DNA of 64,000 nt from assembly GCA_034521225.1 (NCBI GenBank), contig JAXHMR010000001.1:1-64000 (forward strand). Direction: 5' to 3'. The DNA is from Woeseia sp034521225. Lineage in GTDB: Bacteria > Pseudomonadota > Gammaproteobacteria > Steroidobacterales > Woeseiaceae. This document shows, one piece after another, positions 38,576-46,715 of the stretch; the first letter of the stretch is position 1, and each line of letters begins with the position of its first letter. The position numbers and the translations under genes were made by a program. Under the pieces are notes generated by a model. That model did not search any database, was not told where the DNA came from, and saw only the letters and a list, made by a program, of their open reading frames with translations.

Positions 38576-39390
38576 CCAATACACAGGAGCAGCAGATGCG
38601 CCGCGTTGAACCAGGAAGCTTCGTCATGGGCGCATCTCGCAGTGAGCAGGGCCGGCGCGCCAACGAAGTGTTGGTTCCCGTTGAGGTGACACAGCCTTTT
38701 TATATTGGTGTTCATGAAGTGACCAACACCGAGTTCCATCGCTTCAGGAGTGATCACAACTCGGGTGGCGATGTGCATGCATCGTTGTCCGGCAATCGCA
38801 ACCCGGTGGCAAATGTCAGCTGGGCGGATGCCATCGAGTACTGCAATTGGCTGAGCGCGCAGGAGGGGTTGACGCCCGCCTATCGCAAACGCTTCGAACA
38901 GTGGGAACCGGTGAAGCCCGTGCCGAACGGATACCGGCTGCCGACCGAGGCAGAGTGGGCTTTGGCCATCCGGTTCCAGGGTCGCGCGGAAGCTACGGTA
39001 TTCCCGTGGGGCAACCGCATGCCGCCAACACGCGACAGTGGCAACTACGCGGACCAGTCCGCGGCCGAGCTCGTGCCGACGGTGCTGCCCGGCTACAACG
39101 ACGGCTATACGTCGACGGCGCCGGTGGGCAGTTTTCCGGCCAACGCGCTCGGCATTCACGACGGCGGCGGCAATGTCGCCGAATGGGTGCAGGACTACTA
39201 TGCGGTCCCGACGCCCGGCCAGACCGACGCTGTCGTCGATCCAACCGGTCCGGCGCGTGGCGCGCACCACGTCATTCGTGGTTCGAGCTGGCGGCATGCC
39301 GGCGTTACCGAACTCAGGTTGAGCTATCGTGACTTCGGAACGACGCCCCGCATGGATGTCGGCTTCCGGATCGCCCGCAATGCGGAGTGA
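38572..39390 (+). CDS. SUMF1/formylglycine-generating-enzyme-like protein
   Basis: A 272-aa FGE-sulfatase domain. It reads RRVEPGSFVMGASRSE at the start, then PFYIGVHEVTNTEF, PVANVSWADAIEYCNWLS, NGYRLPTEAEWALAIRF, GGNVAEWVQDYY and VIRGSSWRH...VGFRIAR. I do not see the Cys pair needed for true formylglycine synthesis, so binding rather than catalysis is likely. The protein lacks its own signal peptide. Attachment to the preceding PEGA exterior would place it outside the membrane, which supports a split fusion protein. GTG start, 4 bp overlap. Confidence 0.85.
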   Translation: MTNTQEQQMRRVEPGSFVMGASRSEQGRRANEVLVPVEVTQPFYIGVHEVTNTEFHRFRSDHNSGGDVHASLSGNRNPVANVSWADAIEYCNWLSAQEGLTPAYRKRFEQWEPVKPVPNGYRLPTEAEWALAIRFQGRAEATVFPWGNRMPPTRDSGNYADQSAAELVPTVLPGYNDGYTSTAPVGSFPANALGIHDGGGNVAEWVQDYYAVPTPGQTDAVVDPTGPARGAHHVIRGSSWRHAGVTELRLSYRDFGTTPRMDVGFRIARNAE

Positions 39391-39452
39391 ATGACAGGGA
39401 TTTTTCCTGTCCTGCGTGGTCCAATACCCACAAGATATCTCCGGACACCAAC

Positions 39453-39770
39453 ATGACGAAGTACGCTGGATACAAATTGGCGCTGATCGCTGCCTTGATG
39501 CTGCATTGGCCTGTGCTGGCCCAGGACCAGGCCAGCGAGGAGCCGCCCGATACCGAAGGTGAAGTGGCCGGCGAGCTGCCGGAGCCCGGGGGCGACGAGG
39601 CGGCCGACAGTGCTGACGACGATGCCACGAACGATGACGGTGCAGCCGATGATGAGGTGATCGATGACTCTGATCTTGACGAGCAGGTCTATGAGGAAGA
39701 CGAAGACGACTTTATTCCCTCCGAGGAGATTCCCGTTGATGAAGCGATTCCGTTTCCGATCGACATCTGA
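39453..39770 (+). CDS. small exported acidic protein (105 aa)
   Basis: The start at 39453 gives a clear signal peptide (KLALIAALMLHWPVLAQ). The mature part is almost all Asp/Glu/Ala, very acidic and probably disordered, ending DFIPSEEIPVDEAIPFP and three more residues. It lies between the SUMF1 and channel genes in the same direction. An acidic, unfolded periplasmic protein could bind cations or a basic partner, but no function is known to me. The composition is unlike its neighbours. Confidence 0.65.
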   Translation: MTKYAGYKLALIAALMLHWPVLAQDQASEEPPDTEGEVAGELPEPGGDEAADSADDDATNDDGAADDEVIDDSDLDEQVYEEDEDDFIPSEEIPVDEAIPFPIDI

Positions 39771-39806
39771 CCCGCTTCGCGCAATAACCACCAGGACTCC
39801 CGCCGC

Positions 39807-40607
39807 ATGAACAAGAAAAACATACCGGTAGAATTCGTATTCCAGCTGTTCGCGCTGATCATCGCGATTATCGTTGTGCACGCGATTTACGTCTCCGTGG
39901 TAAGGCCAAATGCCGCGCAAGTCATAGAGCAGCAGGCCATCGAGCTTGAGCAGAACCCGGACTATGTCCGGGAGCGATCCACGTGGGTGCTGATCAAGGA
40001 CTTCGAGCAGGAAGCCTGTTTCATCCTGATGTTCTGGGCGCTCGCAATCATGGGTTACAAGGCGGTGGGCACGCTGCACGAGCGCCGCCTTCTCGATGTG
40101 GACCTTATCCCGGTTGCCGAAGGCATGCGCATCCTGCCCGAGGATACGCGCGAGTTCGCGCGGCAGGTGCAGGCGTTGCCGGACGACCAGCAGCGCATGG
40201 TGCTGCCGAGGGCGCTGTTGAATGCACTGCAGCGTTTTCGCGCGACGCGCAATATCCAGGATGTTGCAAGCAGCACGCATATCATCTTCGAATCGGAAGC
40301 CGAGAGGCTCGAGTCCGAGCTGTCGATGATTCGCTATATTTCATGGGCCATCCCATCGATCGGGTTTATCGGCACCGTGCGCGGTATCGGCGAAGCACTC
40401 GCGCAGGCCGACAAAGCCGTGCAAGGCGATATCGCCGGCGTCACGCAGAGTCTCGGTGTTGCCTTTAACTCGACCTTTATCGCCCTGCTGATCAGCATCT
40501 TCCTGATGTTTCTCGTGCATCAGCTGCAATTGCTGCAGGAGCGACTGGTGTTCGATAGCGAGAGCTACACCAATGACAAGCTGATCCGGCACATGAAATC
40601 GGACTGA
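39807..40607 (+). CDS. MotA/TolQ/ExbB-family channel protein
   Basis: A 266-aa inner-membrane protein with helices at about 9-30, 70-88, 176-197 and 214-240. The third and fourth carry the family pattern: WAIPSIGFIGTVRGIGEAL and VTQSLGVAFNSTFIALLIS, the parts that form the ion path in TolQ/ExbB/MotA. Between helices 2 and 3 lies a cytoplasmic helical part of about 85 residues. Such proteins form pentamers around a dimer of ExbD/TolR/MotB proteins. The vWA proteins at 41981 and 43087 have N-termini suited to that partner role. Confidence 0.85.
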   Translation: MNKKNIPVEFVFQLFALIIAIIVVHAIYVSVVRPNAAQVIEQQAIELEQNPDYVRERSTWVLIKDFEQEACFILMFWALAIMGYKAVGTLHERRLLDVDLIPVAEGMRILPEDTREFARQVQALPDDQQRMVLPRALLNALQRFRATRNIQDVASSTHIIFESEAERLESELSMIRYISWAIPSIGFIGTVRGIGEALAQADKAVQGDIAGVTQSLGVAFNSTFIALLISIFLMFLVHQLQLLQERLVFDSESYTNDKLIRHMKSD

Positions 40608-40620
40608 GGAATAATACCGG

Positions 40621-41991
40621 ATGTCCCGTGCAGCCCTGCACATCAACGATGCCGGCATCGTCCTGCTCGATGCGAAACAGATCCTGTACCGGCAGCCGGG
40701 AGTCGCGCTGCTGGGTGACGATGGCGTGGTAACAGGCAACCCAGCATTTGCCGCATCGCGTATCAACCCGCGGCGCGTACAGCATCGCTACTGGTCGGAA
40801 CTGTCCGTCGAACCGCTCGCTGAGCAGCTTTTCAGCCGCTTGTCGGCGGCCGATCTTGTGAGCGCGCAACTCGAGCATCTCTGGCAAAGCGCAGCAACGG
40901 ATATCGACGAACTCGTCATAGCCGTGCCGCCGAGCATGAATGCCGACACCCTCGGCCTGCTGCTCGGTATTGCGGCGGAACTGAAACTACCGGTCATGGC
41001 GCTCGTTGATTCGGCCGTGGCCGCGACGCGCCGCGAGTATCGAGACGCCGCGCTCGTGCACATCGATATCGGCCTGCACAGTACGACACTGACACGGCTT
41101 TCGCAGTCAGGGCAGGTGCAGGCAGAGCGTACCGAGGTGCTCGGGGATTTCGGTATTTATGCTCTGTTCGATACGTGGTTAACCGGGATTGCCGAAGCCT
41201 TCGTACAGCAATCGCGATTTGATCCCTTGCATACGGCAGAAACGGAACAGCAGTTGCTTGACCGTCTTGGCGGGTGGCTGGCCGCAGCGGGCCGCAGCGA
41301 AACGGTTGCGCTGTCGCTCGAGGCCGGATCAATGACGTATGACGCGGAGATTGAATCATTGAGCCTGATCGGCGCCGTTGCCCCGCGGTACCAGCAGATT
41401 GCGAACCGCCTGCGCGCCCTGTGCCGCGCCGACGAGACACCTGCGCTGCAGGTTACTGACCGTGTTGCGCGCTTGCCCGGTCTCACTGCGATGCTGAAGG
41501 CGAGAGTCGGCGGCGAGGTGTATGTCCTGGAGCCGGGTGCTACGGCACGTGGTGCTCTGGCGCGATGCCGCTGCCAGGCCACTTCATCGCAAGGCGTCAG
41601 CCTGCTGCGACAGCTGCCGTGGGATCAGTCCGCCATCCGCCTCGAACCGGATGCGTCCGAGGCGCAGCACGCGGGCGTGCCGACGCACGTACTGCACGGC
41701 GATATCGCCTACGGCATTAACGAGTCGCCGTTGCTGTTCGGTTCGCAGCCCGATGACTCGGGCAGAATTGTACCGCTGCAGGATGAGATGCCAGGCCTGT
41801 CCCGCCGCCACTGCACGGTGAGACTTGCGAATGGCCAGTGCATCGTCGAGGACCACAGCCGTTACGGCACGTTTTTGAACGGCCATCGAATTGACGGGTC
41901 TACTGTTCTTCAGGTCGGTGACTCCCTGCGGATCGGTACGCCGGGATTTGAATTTCGATTGATTACAACGGACGAGAGTCATGAGGCGTAA
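40621..41991 (+). CDS. actin/Hsp70-like protein with C-terminal FHA domain
   Basis: A 456-aa soluble protein. The first 280 residues look like an ASKHA ATPase fold: DELVIAVPPSMNADTLGLLL, ALVDSAVAATRREY and VHIDIGLHSTTLTRL (a phosphate-2 strand). The loops are degenerate, so ATP hydrolysis is uncertain. The last 110 residues form a canonical FHA domain with GLSRRHCTV, EDHSRYGTFLNG and LQVGDSLRIG, keeping the Ser, Arg and Asn needed to bind phospho-Thr. It probably recruits targets of the cluster kinases to the membrane complex. It overlaps the next gene by 11 bp. Confidence 0.8.
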   Translation: MSRAALHINDAGIVLLDAKQILYRQPGVALLGDDGVVTGNPAFAASRINPRRVQHRYWSELSVEPLAEQLFSRLSAADLVSAQLEHLWQSAATDIDELVIAVPPSMNADTLGLLLGIAAELKLPVMALVDSAVAATRREYRDAALVHIDIGLHSTTLTRLSQSGQVQAERTEVLGDFGIYALFDTWLTGIAEAFVQQSRFDPLHTAETEQQLLDRLGGWLAAAGRSETVALSLEAGSMTYDAEIESLSLIGAVAPRYQQIANRLRALCRADETPALQVTDRVARLPGLTAMLKARVGGEVYVLEPGATARGALARCRCQATSSQGVSLLRQLPWDQSAIRLEPDASEAQHAGVPTHVLHGDIAYGINESPLLFGSQPDDSGRIVPLQDEMPGLSRRHCTVRLANGQCIVEDHSRYGTFLNGHRIDGSTVLQVGDSLRIGTPGFEFRLITTDESHEA

Positions 41992-43076
41992 GCGTCGCGG
42001 CGCGGAAGTTATCAGCATGTCGTTTCTCGACATCATGAGCTGTGGTTTCGGCGCCGTCATCCTGTTTTTCATGATTATCAATTCGCAAGTGCCGCGCGAT
42101 ACCGATGCACCCCCCGAAGAGCTGATGGGCGAAACGACCCGACTTGACTACGAGATACTCGAAGCGCGCAAGGACCTGGTACTGGCCAGGAATACGATGG
42201 AGGACCTCGATGACGAACGCGTCCAGGCACAGAGCCAGATCGCGCAAATCACGGCATTGATCGAGAAACTGAAAATCGAGCTCGCCAAGCATGACCAGGA
42301 GACACTGGCCAAGATCGAGCGTGTCGAAAAGCTGCAGTCCGACATCGAGCGTCTCGAAGAGGAGCGAAAGCGACTGCTGGAGGAGGAACAGCGGCTCGAA
42401 TCGGACATGCAGGTACGTTCATTCACGGGTGAGGGCGACCGGCAATACCTGACCGGCCTGAAGGTCGGGCGGTGAACACATACTCGTGCTGGTCGACAGC
42501 TCGGCGAGCATGCTGGACCGTCGCATTATTAATATCCTGCGCCGGCGAAACATGCCGGATGCCGACAAGTTGCGGTCCCTGAAATGGCGCCAGGCTGTGG
42601 CCAGTGTCGACTGGCTGTCGGCCCAGTTCCCGCCCGAGAGCAAGTTCCAGATCTACTCGTTCAATACCGAAGCAAAACCGGTGCTGGACGGCAGCGACGG
42701 CGTCTGGCTCGAAGTAGGCGACGGCAAGCAGCTCGATGAAGCCATCCGGATATTGCGGCGTACCGTACCGCAGGACGGCACAAATATGCTCGATGCTTAC
42801 CAGGTGATCAACCGCCTTAATCCAAAGCCCGACAACATCATATTACTGGTCGACGGCCTGCCGACGATGAACACGAAGGAAGCCAAACTCGGTTTCGTTA
42901 CCGGGCAGGAACGGCTGCGCCTGCACTACGAGGCGGAGGCCGAGGTACCGAGCGGCATTCCGGTGAATGTCCTGCTGTACCCCATGGAAGGCGACTACAA
43001 CGCGTCGATCGCGTACTGGCTGCTGGCGTACCGGACCGGCGGTTCGTTCATGAGCATCAGCAAGGACTGGCCGTGA
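41981..43076 (+). CDS. TM - coiled-coil - vWA protein 1 (ExbD/MotB-like N-terminus), frame shift
   Basis: About 365 aa. The N-terminus is basic (MRRKRRGAEV), then SMSFLDIMSCGFGAVILFFM, a single helix with an Asp at its start as in ExbD and MotB. Residues about 50-150 form a coiled coil rich in Glu/Lys/Leu. After a one-base shift near 42470 a vWA domain begins HILVLVDSSASM (metal site DxSxS) and continues QDGTNMLDAYQ and IILLVDGLPTMN. It is a paralogue of the next gene. Likely a stator-like partner of the channel protein carrying a vWA head outside the cytoplasm. Confidence 0.8.
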
Positions 43077-43086
43077 GGCTCAGGCG

Positions 43087-44164
43087 ATGAGAAGGCGGCG
43101 CAGAGGCATCGAAGCGTTCAGCCTGTCGTTCCTTGACTGCATCAGCTGCGGTTTTGGCGCGATACTTTTGCTGCTGGTCCTTAGCAAGATCCACGAGCCT
43201 TCCGCTATCGACAAGACCGAGGTAGACCTCGAACAGCTTATTGCGATGTTGCAGAGGAGCTGTACGAAATTCGCGGCGACGCAACGGTTGTGACGCGTGA
43301 ACTGAAATCGGTGCGTGAGGAGACGACCGACACAAAAATGACGCTCGCCCGCTTGCAGCGTGAACTCGACCGCGTGCAGGGGCAGTACCAGTTGCTGCAG
43401 GCGGAATCGCCCGAGCTCGATGTCGACGAGGGTCAACTCGAAGCTGCCCGCCAGCGGCTCACCGAGGAGATGCGGCGTCTGCGGCCGAATTTTCGCCGTG
43501 CGCCCGACGACGCGATTGGCGGCATTCCCGTCGACAGCGAGTACATTATTTTCGTTATCGATACTTCGGGCAGCATGCAATCGAAGTGGGGCCTTGTCGA
43601 GCGCAAGCTGGGCGAGGTGCTTGACGTCTACCCCACCGTCAAGGGCCTGCAAATCATGAATGACAACGGGCGATTCATGTTCGACCAGTACGGGCGATCC
43701 TGGATACCCGACACGCCGCGAATTCGCCAGCAGATCAAGAACACGATGCGCACCTGGGCACCATTCAGCGACTCTGACCCGTCCGACGGCATCGCTTATG
43801 CCATTGAGACATTCTGGTCGCCGGATAAAAAAATCAGCGTCTACGTCCTCGGCGACGAGTTCCAGGGCTCGTCCATGGAGGCCGTCCTTCGCGACATCGA
43901 CAAGATCAATATCGAAAACGAGCAGGGCGACCGGCTTGTGCGCATACACGCCATTGGATTTCCGTATTCATTCGGTGGCAGATCCATTCCGCCCAGTTCA
44001 CAGCGCTTTGCCGGTTTGATGCGGGTGCTATGCGAGCGGAATGGCGGGACGTTTGTGGCGCTGACGGACCGGGATACGATGAGGGCGCACATGATCGTCG
44101 TCAACAATCTGATCGGCGACATGCCACACCAGTGGCCCGTGCAGCGCCGCGCAGCGCGTTGTAA
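43087..44164 (+). CDS. TM - coiled-coil - vWA protein 2 (ExbD/MotB-like N-terminus), frame shifts
   Basis: A paralogue of the previous protein. It begins MRRRRRGIEAF followed by SLSFLDCISCGFGAILLLLV and shares the RRxRRGxE...SFLDxxSCGFGA pattern. A frame change near 43250 leads to a coiled coil and then a vWA domain with YIIFVIDTSGSMQSKWG (DxSxS intact) and a C-terminal part SVYVLGDEFQGSSMEAV. The end is uncertain: the main frame has no stop before the OmpA gene, and the other two frames stop at 44110 and 44162, so another indel near 44100 is likely. I give the later stop. Confidence 0.78.
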
Positions 44165-44170
44165 TCAACT

Positions 44171-44206
44171 CCGAAAGCGGCCACAGCGGTGGCCCTCTAA
44201 TTTCGG
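44171..44206 (+). terminator. hairpin between the vWA and OmpA genes
   Basis: GGCCAC-AGCG-GTGGCC (44179-44194) forms a 6 bp perfect stem, bounded by an outer pair CCGAAA/TTTCGG. The following CTCTAATTTC is only weakly T-rich. It may act as a terminator or a processing/attenuation structure in the leader of the OmpA gene. Confidence 0.4.
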
Positions 44207-44216
44207 AGAAACAACC

Positions 44217-44939
44217 ATGCGACGAACACTCATAGTTACGACTTCACTGGTCCTTTTGGCAAGCGGTGCGGCCCATGCCGGGAACAAGAGCTCCAAAGAG
44301 GAAGCGATTGGTGTCGGTCTCGGCGCCACTGTTGGTGCGCTGGCCGGCGGACCGGTCGGCGGCATACTCGGGGCTGCCATCGGTGCCAAGTTTGGCGACT
44401 CGTTTCATAACAAAAACGAGCGTGTTAACGAGCTTGAAGGGTCGCTTGCGCAGTCGTCCGCGCGTACGGCTGAGTTGCAGCGCACTGTTGCCGGGCTGAA
44501 CAGCGAAATCGGCAGTCTCGACAGCGACCTGCAGCGATTGCGTGAAGTATCGCGGCCGGAGCTGGTCGCGCTGATGAACGCCGGCATTGAAATGGATCTT
44601 CTTTTCCGTACTGACGAGCGTGTCCTGACCGACAGCACGAACAAGCGCATCGCGGAACTGGCGGCGAGTATTGCGAACATGCCGGACATCAAGGTCGGGC
44701 TTGACGGCTATGCCGACGAACGCGGTGCCGACGCGTACAACAGCCAGTTGTCCGAAGACCGTGCCCGGCACGTCCGCGACGTGCTGATCGCAAACGGTGT
44801 TGACGAGTCGCGCATTGCCCTGACCGGTCACGGCGAAGCGCAGGCTCCTGATGCGACAGCCGACAGCTACGCCTTGCAGCGCAAGGTGACGATGACGCTG
44901 TTTTCCGATGACCCGCAATCGTTTGCCGCGCACGACTGA
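44217..44939 (+). CDS. OmpA-domain envelope protein
   Basis: A 240-aa exported protein. The signal peptide is MRRTLIVTTSLVLLASGAAHA. Then comes a glycine zipper (GLGATVGALAGGPVGGILGA) likely to insert in or lie on a membrane, a coiled coil (about 70-115), and an OmpA C-terminal peptidoglycan-binding domain (VGLDGYADERGADAYNSQLS, ARHVRDVL...GVDESRIALTGHG). The layout resembles PdsO-type OmpA proteins of proteobacterial sortase clusters, but no sortase is present. The start follows GGAGA. It would link the cluster's machine to the cell wall. Confidence 0.88.
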   Translation: MRRTLIVTTSLVLLASGAAHAGNKSSKEEAIGVGLGATVGALAGGPVGGILGAAIGAKFGDSFHNKNERVNELEGSLAQSSARTAELQRTVAGLNSEIGSLDSDLQRLREVSRPELVALMNAGIEMDLLFRTDERVLTDSTNKRIAELAASIANMPDIKVGLDGYADERGADAYNSQLSEDRARHVRDVLIANGVDESRIALTGHGEAQAPDATADSYALQRKVTMTLFSDDPQSFAAHD

Positions 44940-45100
44940 GTCCCCCTGTGACTCCCCTCGGGAGTTGCTGCCTTGCCAGCCCCGGGGAACGGTCTGCGTT
45001 GCATGACAGCACGACGCACGGACGCTGGCAGACTGCTCTTCGGCGGCGTGGCTCTTTTGTCGCCGCGAGGCGGAGACGCCGCATCGCACCGGAGCAGCAC

Positions 45101-45250
45101 CGTCATCGCGAGGCGCGGAGCACCCCCGTCATCGCGAGGCGCGGAGCACCCCCGTCATCGCGAGGCGCGGAGCGCCGTGGCGATCTCGCACGGCAAATGA
45201 CTCTGCCAACCGGCACGAGATTGCCACGCCCTGTCGGGCTCGCAATGACG
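45101..45250 (+). repeat. tandem 26 bp repeats leading into a palindromic intergenic element
   Basis: The unit CGTCATCGCGAGGCGCGGAG plus six bases is present at 45101, 45127 and (partly) 45153. From the third copy a large inverted repeat begins: CGTCATCGCGAGG...CGTGGCGATCTCG pairs with CGAGATTGCCACG...CTCGCAATGACG, ending at 45250. This matches a dispersed bacterial palindrome class with CGTCATTGCGAG ends. It lies between the kinase cluster and the pterin dehydratase gene. The region 44940-45100 holds nothing else I recognise. Confidence 0.7.
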
Positions 45251-45329
45251 ACGCGTTACCAACGACGCAATCCCCGTAAACAGGTCTTATAGTAGCGCGC
45301 TACCTGCTCGTTAAAGGAAGCCGATCCGA

Positions 45330-45671
45330 ATGGATGATCTCGTCGAACGTCGTTGCAAGCCGTGTGAAGGCGGAGTTGAGCCGCTCGACGCCGGGCAGGC
45401 GGCCGAACTGCTCGCTGCGCTGCACCCGGACTGGAGTCTCGCGCCGGATAAGAAGTCCATCGTTCGCGATTTCCGGTTTCCGGCATTCAGCCGCACGATT
45501 GCTTTCGTCAATGCGGTCGCCTGGATCGCAACGGTCGAGGGTCATCATCCCGAGATGCTCGTGAATTACGGCAACTGCACCGTGCGTTATACGACGACGG
45601 CAATTGGCGGCTTGTCCGATAATGATTTTATCTGCGCGGCAAAGGTTGACCGCATCTCCGCCGATTCCTGA
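45330..45671 (+). CDS. phhB: 4a-hydroxytetrahydrobiopterin (pterin-carbinolamine) dehydratase
   Basis: A 113-aa enzyme that recycles the pterin cofactor used by phenylalanine hydroxylase. The family core is TVEGHHPEMLVNYGNCTVRY followed by GGLSDNDFICAAKVD. The N-terminus (VERRCKPCEGGVEPLDAGQA) is typical of bacterial PhhB. The ATG at 45330 follows AAGGAAG. No phenylalanine hydroxylase is in the window, but HPPD for the next part of the pathway is at 16.8 kb. Cytoplasmic. Confidence 0.93.
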   Translation: MDDLVERRCKPCEGGVEPLDAGQAAELLAALHPDWSLAPDKKSIVRDFRFPAFSRTIAFVNAVAWIATVEGHHPEMLVNYGNCTVRYTTTAIGGLSDNDFICAAKVDRISADS

Positions 45672-45702
45672 GCCAGATCGCAGCAATTCATTGGACACGT
45701 CA

Positions 45703-46680
45703 ATGCCGGAACACCGCGTAACATTACAGGATATCGAGTCGGCTGCACGCCAGTTGCAGGGGATCGCCGTCGAGACACCGCTGCTGCCATGTCCGGAACT
45801 TGATGGACTTGCCGGCGGCCATGTGCTGCTGAAGCCGGAATGCCTGCAGCGCACCGGGTCGTTCAAGATCCGCGGAGCCTACAACCTGATGAGCCGGCTC
45901 GGTGACGACGAAAAGGCGGCCGGCGTTGTCGCGTGGTCGTCCGGCAATCATGCGCAGGGCGTCGCGGCGGCCGGGCAACTGCTCGGCATAAAGACGGCAA
46001 TAGTCATGCCTGAAGACGCGCCCCAGTCGAAAATTGAAAACACCCGCCGCCTGGGCGGCGAAACAATCCTCTACGACCGCTACACCGGCGACCGCGAGCA
46101 AATTGCACGTGAACTGGCAGCGGAGCGCGGCGCATCCCTCGTTCCATCCTACGACCACGTGCATATCATTGCCGGGCAGGGCACCGTCGGCCTGGAGATC
46201 ATGCAGCAATGCGGCGACGCTGCGCCCGACCAGGTGCTCGTCTGCTGCAGCGGCGGCGGGCTCGTTGCCGGTTGCGCCGTTGCAATCCGCGCTCTTCACT
46301 CCGACACTGCCGTCTACGCCGTCGAACCCGCCGGATTTGACGATACAGCGCGCTCCCTGGCGGCCGGCGAGCGACAGACCAATGATCCTGCCGCACGTTC
46401 GATTTGCGACGCATTGCTCGCACCCACGCCCGGCAAACTGACCTTCGAAATCAACCGCGAGTTACTGGCCGGCAGCCTCGTTGTCACCGACGATGAAGTT
46501 CGCGATGCAATGCGCTTCGCGCTGCGCGAACTGAAGCTGGTCGTGGAACCGGGGGGCGCGGTTGCACTGGCCGCGGTGCTCGCCGGGCGCGTTGACTGCC
46601 GTGACCGGACCACGGTCGTTGTCATTAGCGGGGGCAACGTTGATGCCCGGCAGTTTGCTCGTATCCAGGAGGCGGGATAG
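45703..46680 (+). CDS. threonine/serine dehydratase (catabolic type, PLP)
   Basis: A 325-aa fold-type II PLP enzyme deaminating threonine to 2-oxobutyrate. The PLP Lys is in TGSFKIRGAYN. The substrate loop is SSGNHAQGVA, the phosphate loop CCSGGGLVAGC, and the C-terminal motif VVISGGNVD. It lacks the ACT domain of the biosynthetic IlvA, so it is a TdcB-like or serine racemase-like enzyme. I chose ATG 45703; an in-frame TTG 12 bp upstream is possible. It lies 31 bp after the dehydratase gene. Oxobutyrate could feed acetolactate synthase at 55-57 kb. Confidence 0.87.
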   Translation: MPEHRVTLQDIESAARQLQGIAVETPLLPCPELDGLAGGHVLLKPECLQRTGSFKIRGAYNLMSRLGDDEKAAGVVAWSSGNHAQGVAAAGQLLGIKTAIVMPEDAPQSKIENTRRLGGETILYDRYTGDREQIARELAAERGASLVPSYDHVHIIAGQGTVGLEIMQQCGDAAPDQVLVCCSGGGLVAGCAVAIRALHSDTAVYAVEPAGFDDTARSLAAGERQTNDPAARSICDALLAPTPGKLTFEINRELLAGSLVVTDDEVRDAMRFALRELKLVVEPGGAVALAAVLAGRVDCRDRTTVVVISGGNVDARQFARIQEAG

Positions 46681-46715
46681 GGGATATTCGCGATCTTCAG
46701 TGCCGATAGATCTGA

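Noticed and set aside
29703..44939. Type VI secretion system or Zorya defence system
   Set aside because: Kinase, phosphatase, FHA and channel genes are shared themes, but no Tss sheath, tube, spike or ClpV gene and no Zorya helicase/nuclease is present. The membrane partners carry vWA domains, unlike ZorB.
44217..44939. Proteobacterial sortase cluster suggested by the PdsO-like OmpA protein
   Set aside because: No sortase, sensor kinase or LPxTG-like target is visible nearby.
43290..44939. A single vWA-OmpA fusion protein, since the frame is open across both genes
   Set aside because: A full signal peptide and ribosome binding site lie in the middle at 44205-44280, and a hairpin separates the two parts. 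A lost stop through an indel is more likely.
45101..45176. CRISPR array suggested by repeated 26 bp units
   Set aside because: The units abut with no spacers, and no cas genes are present.
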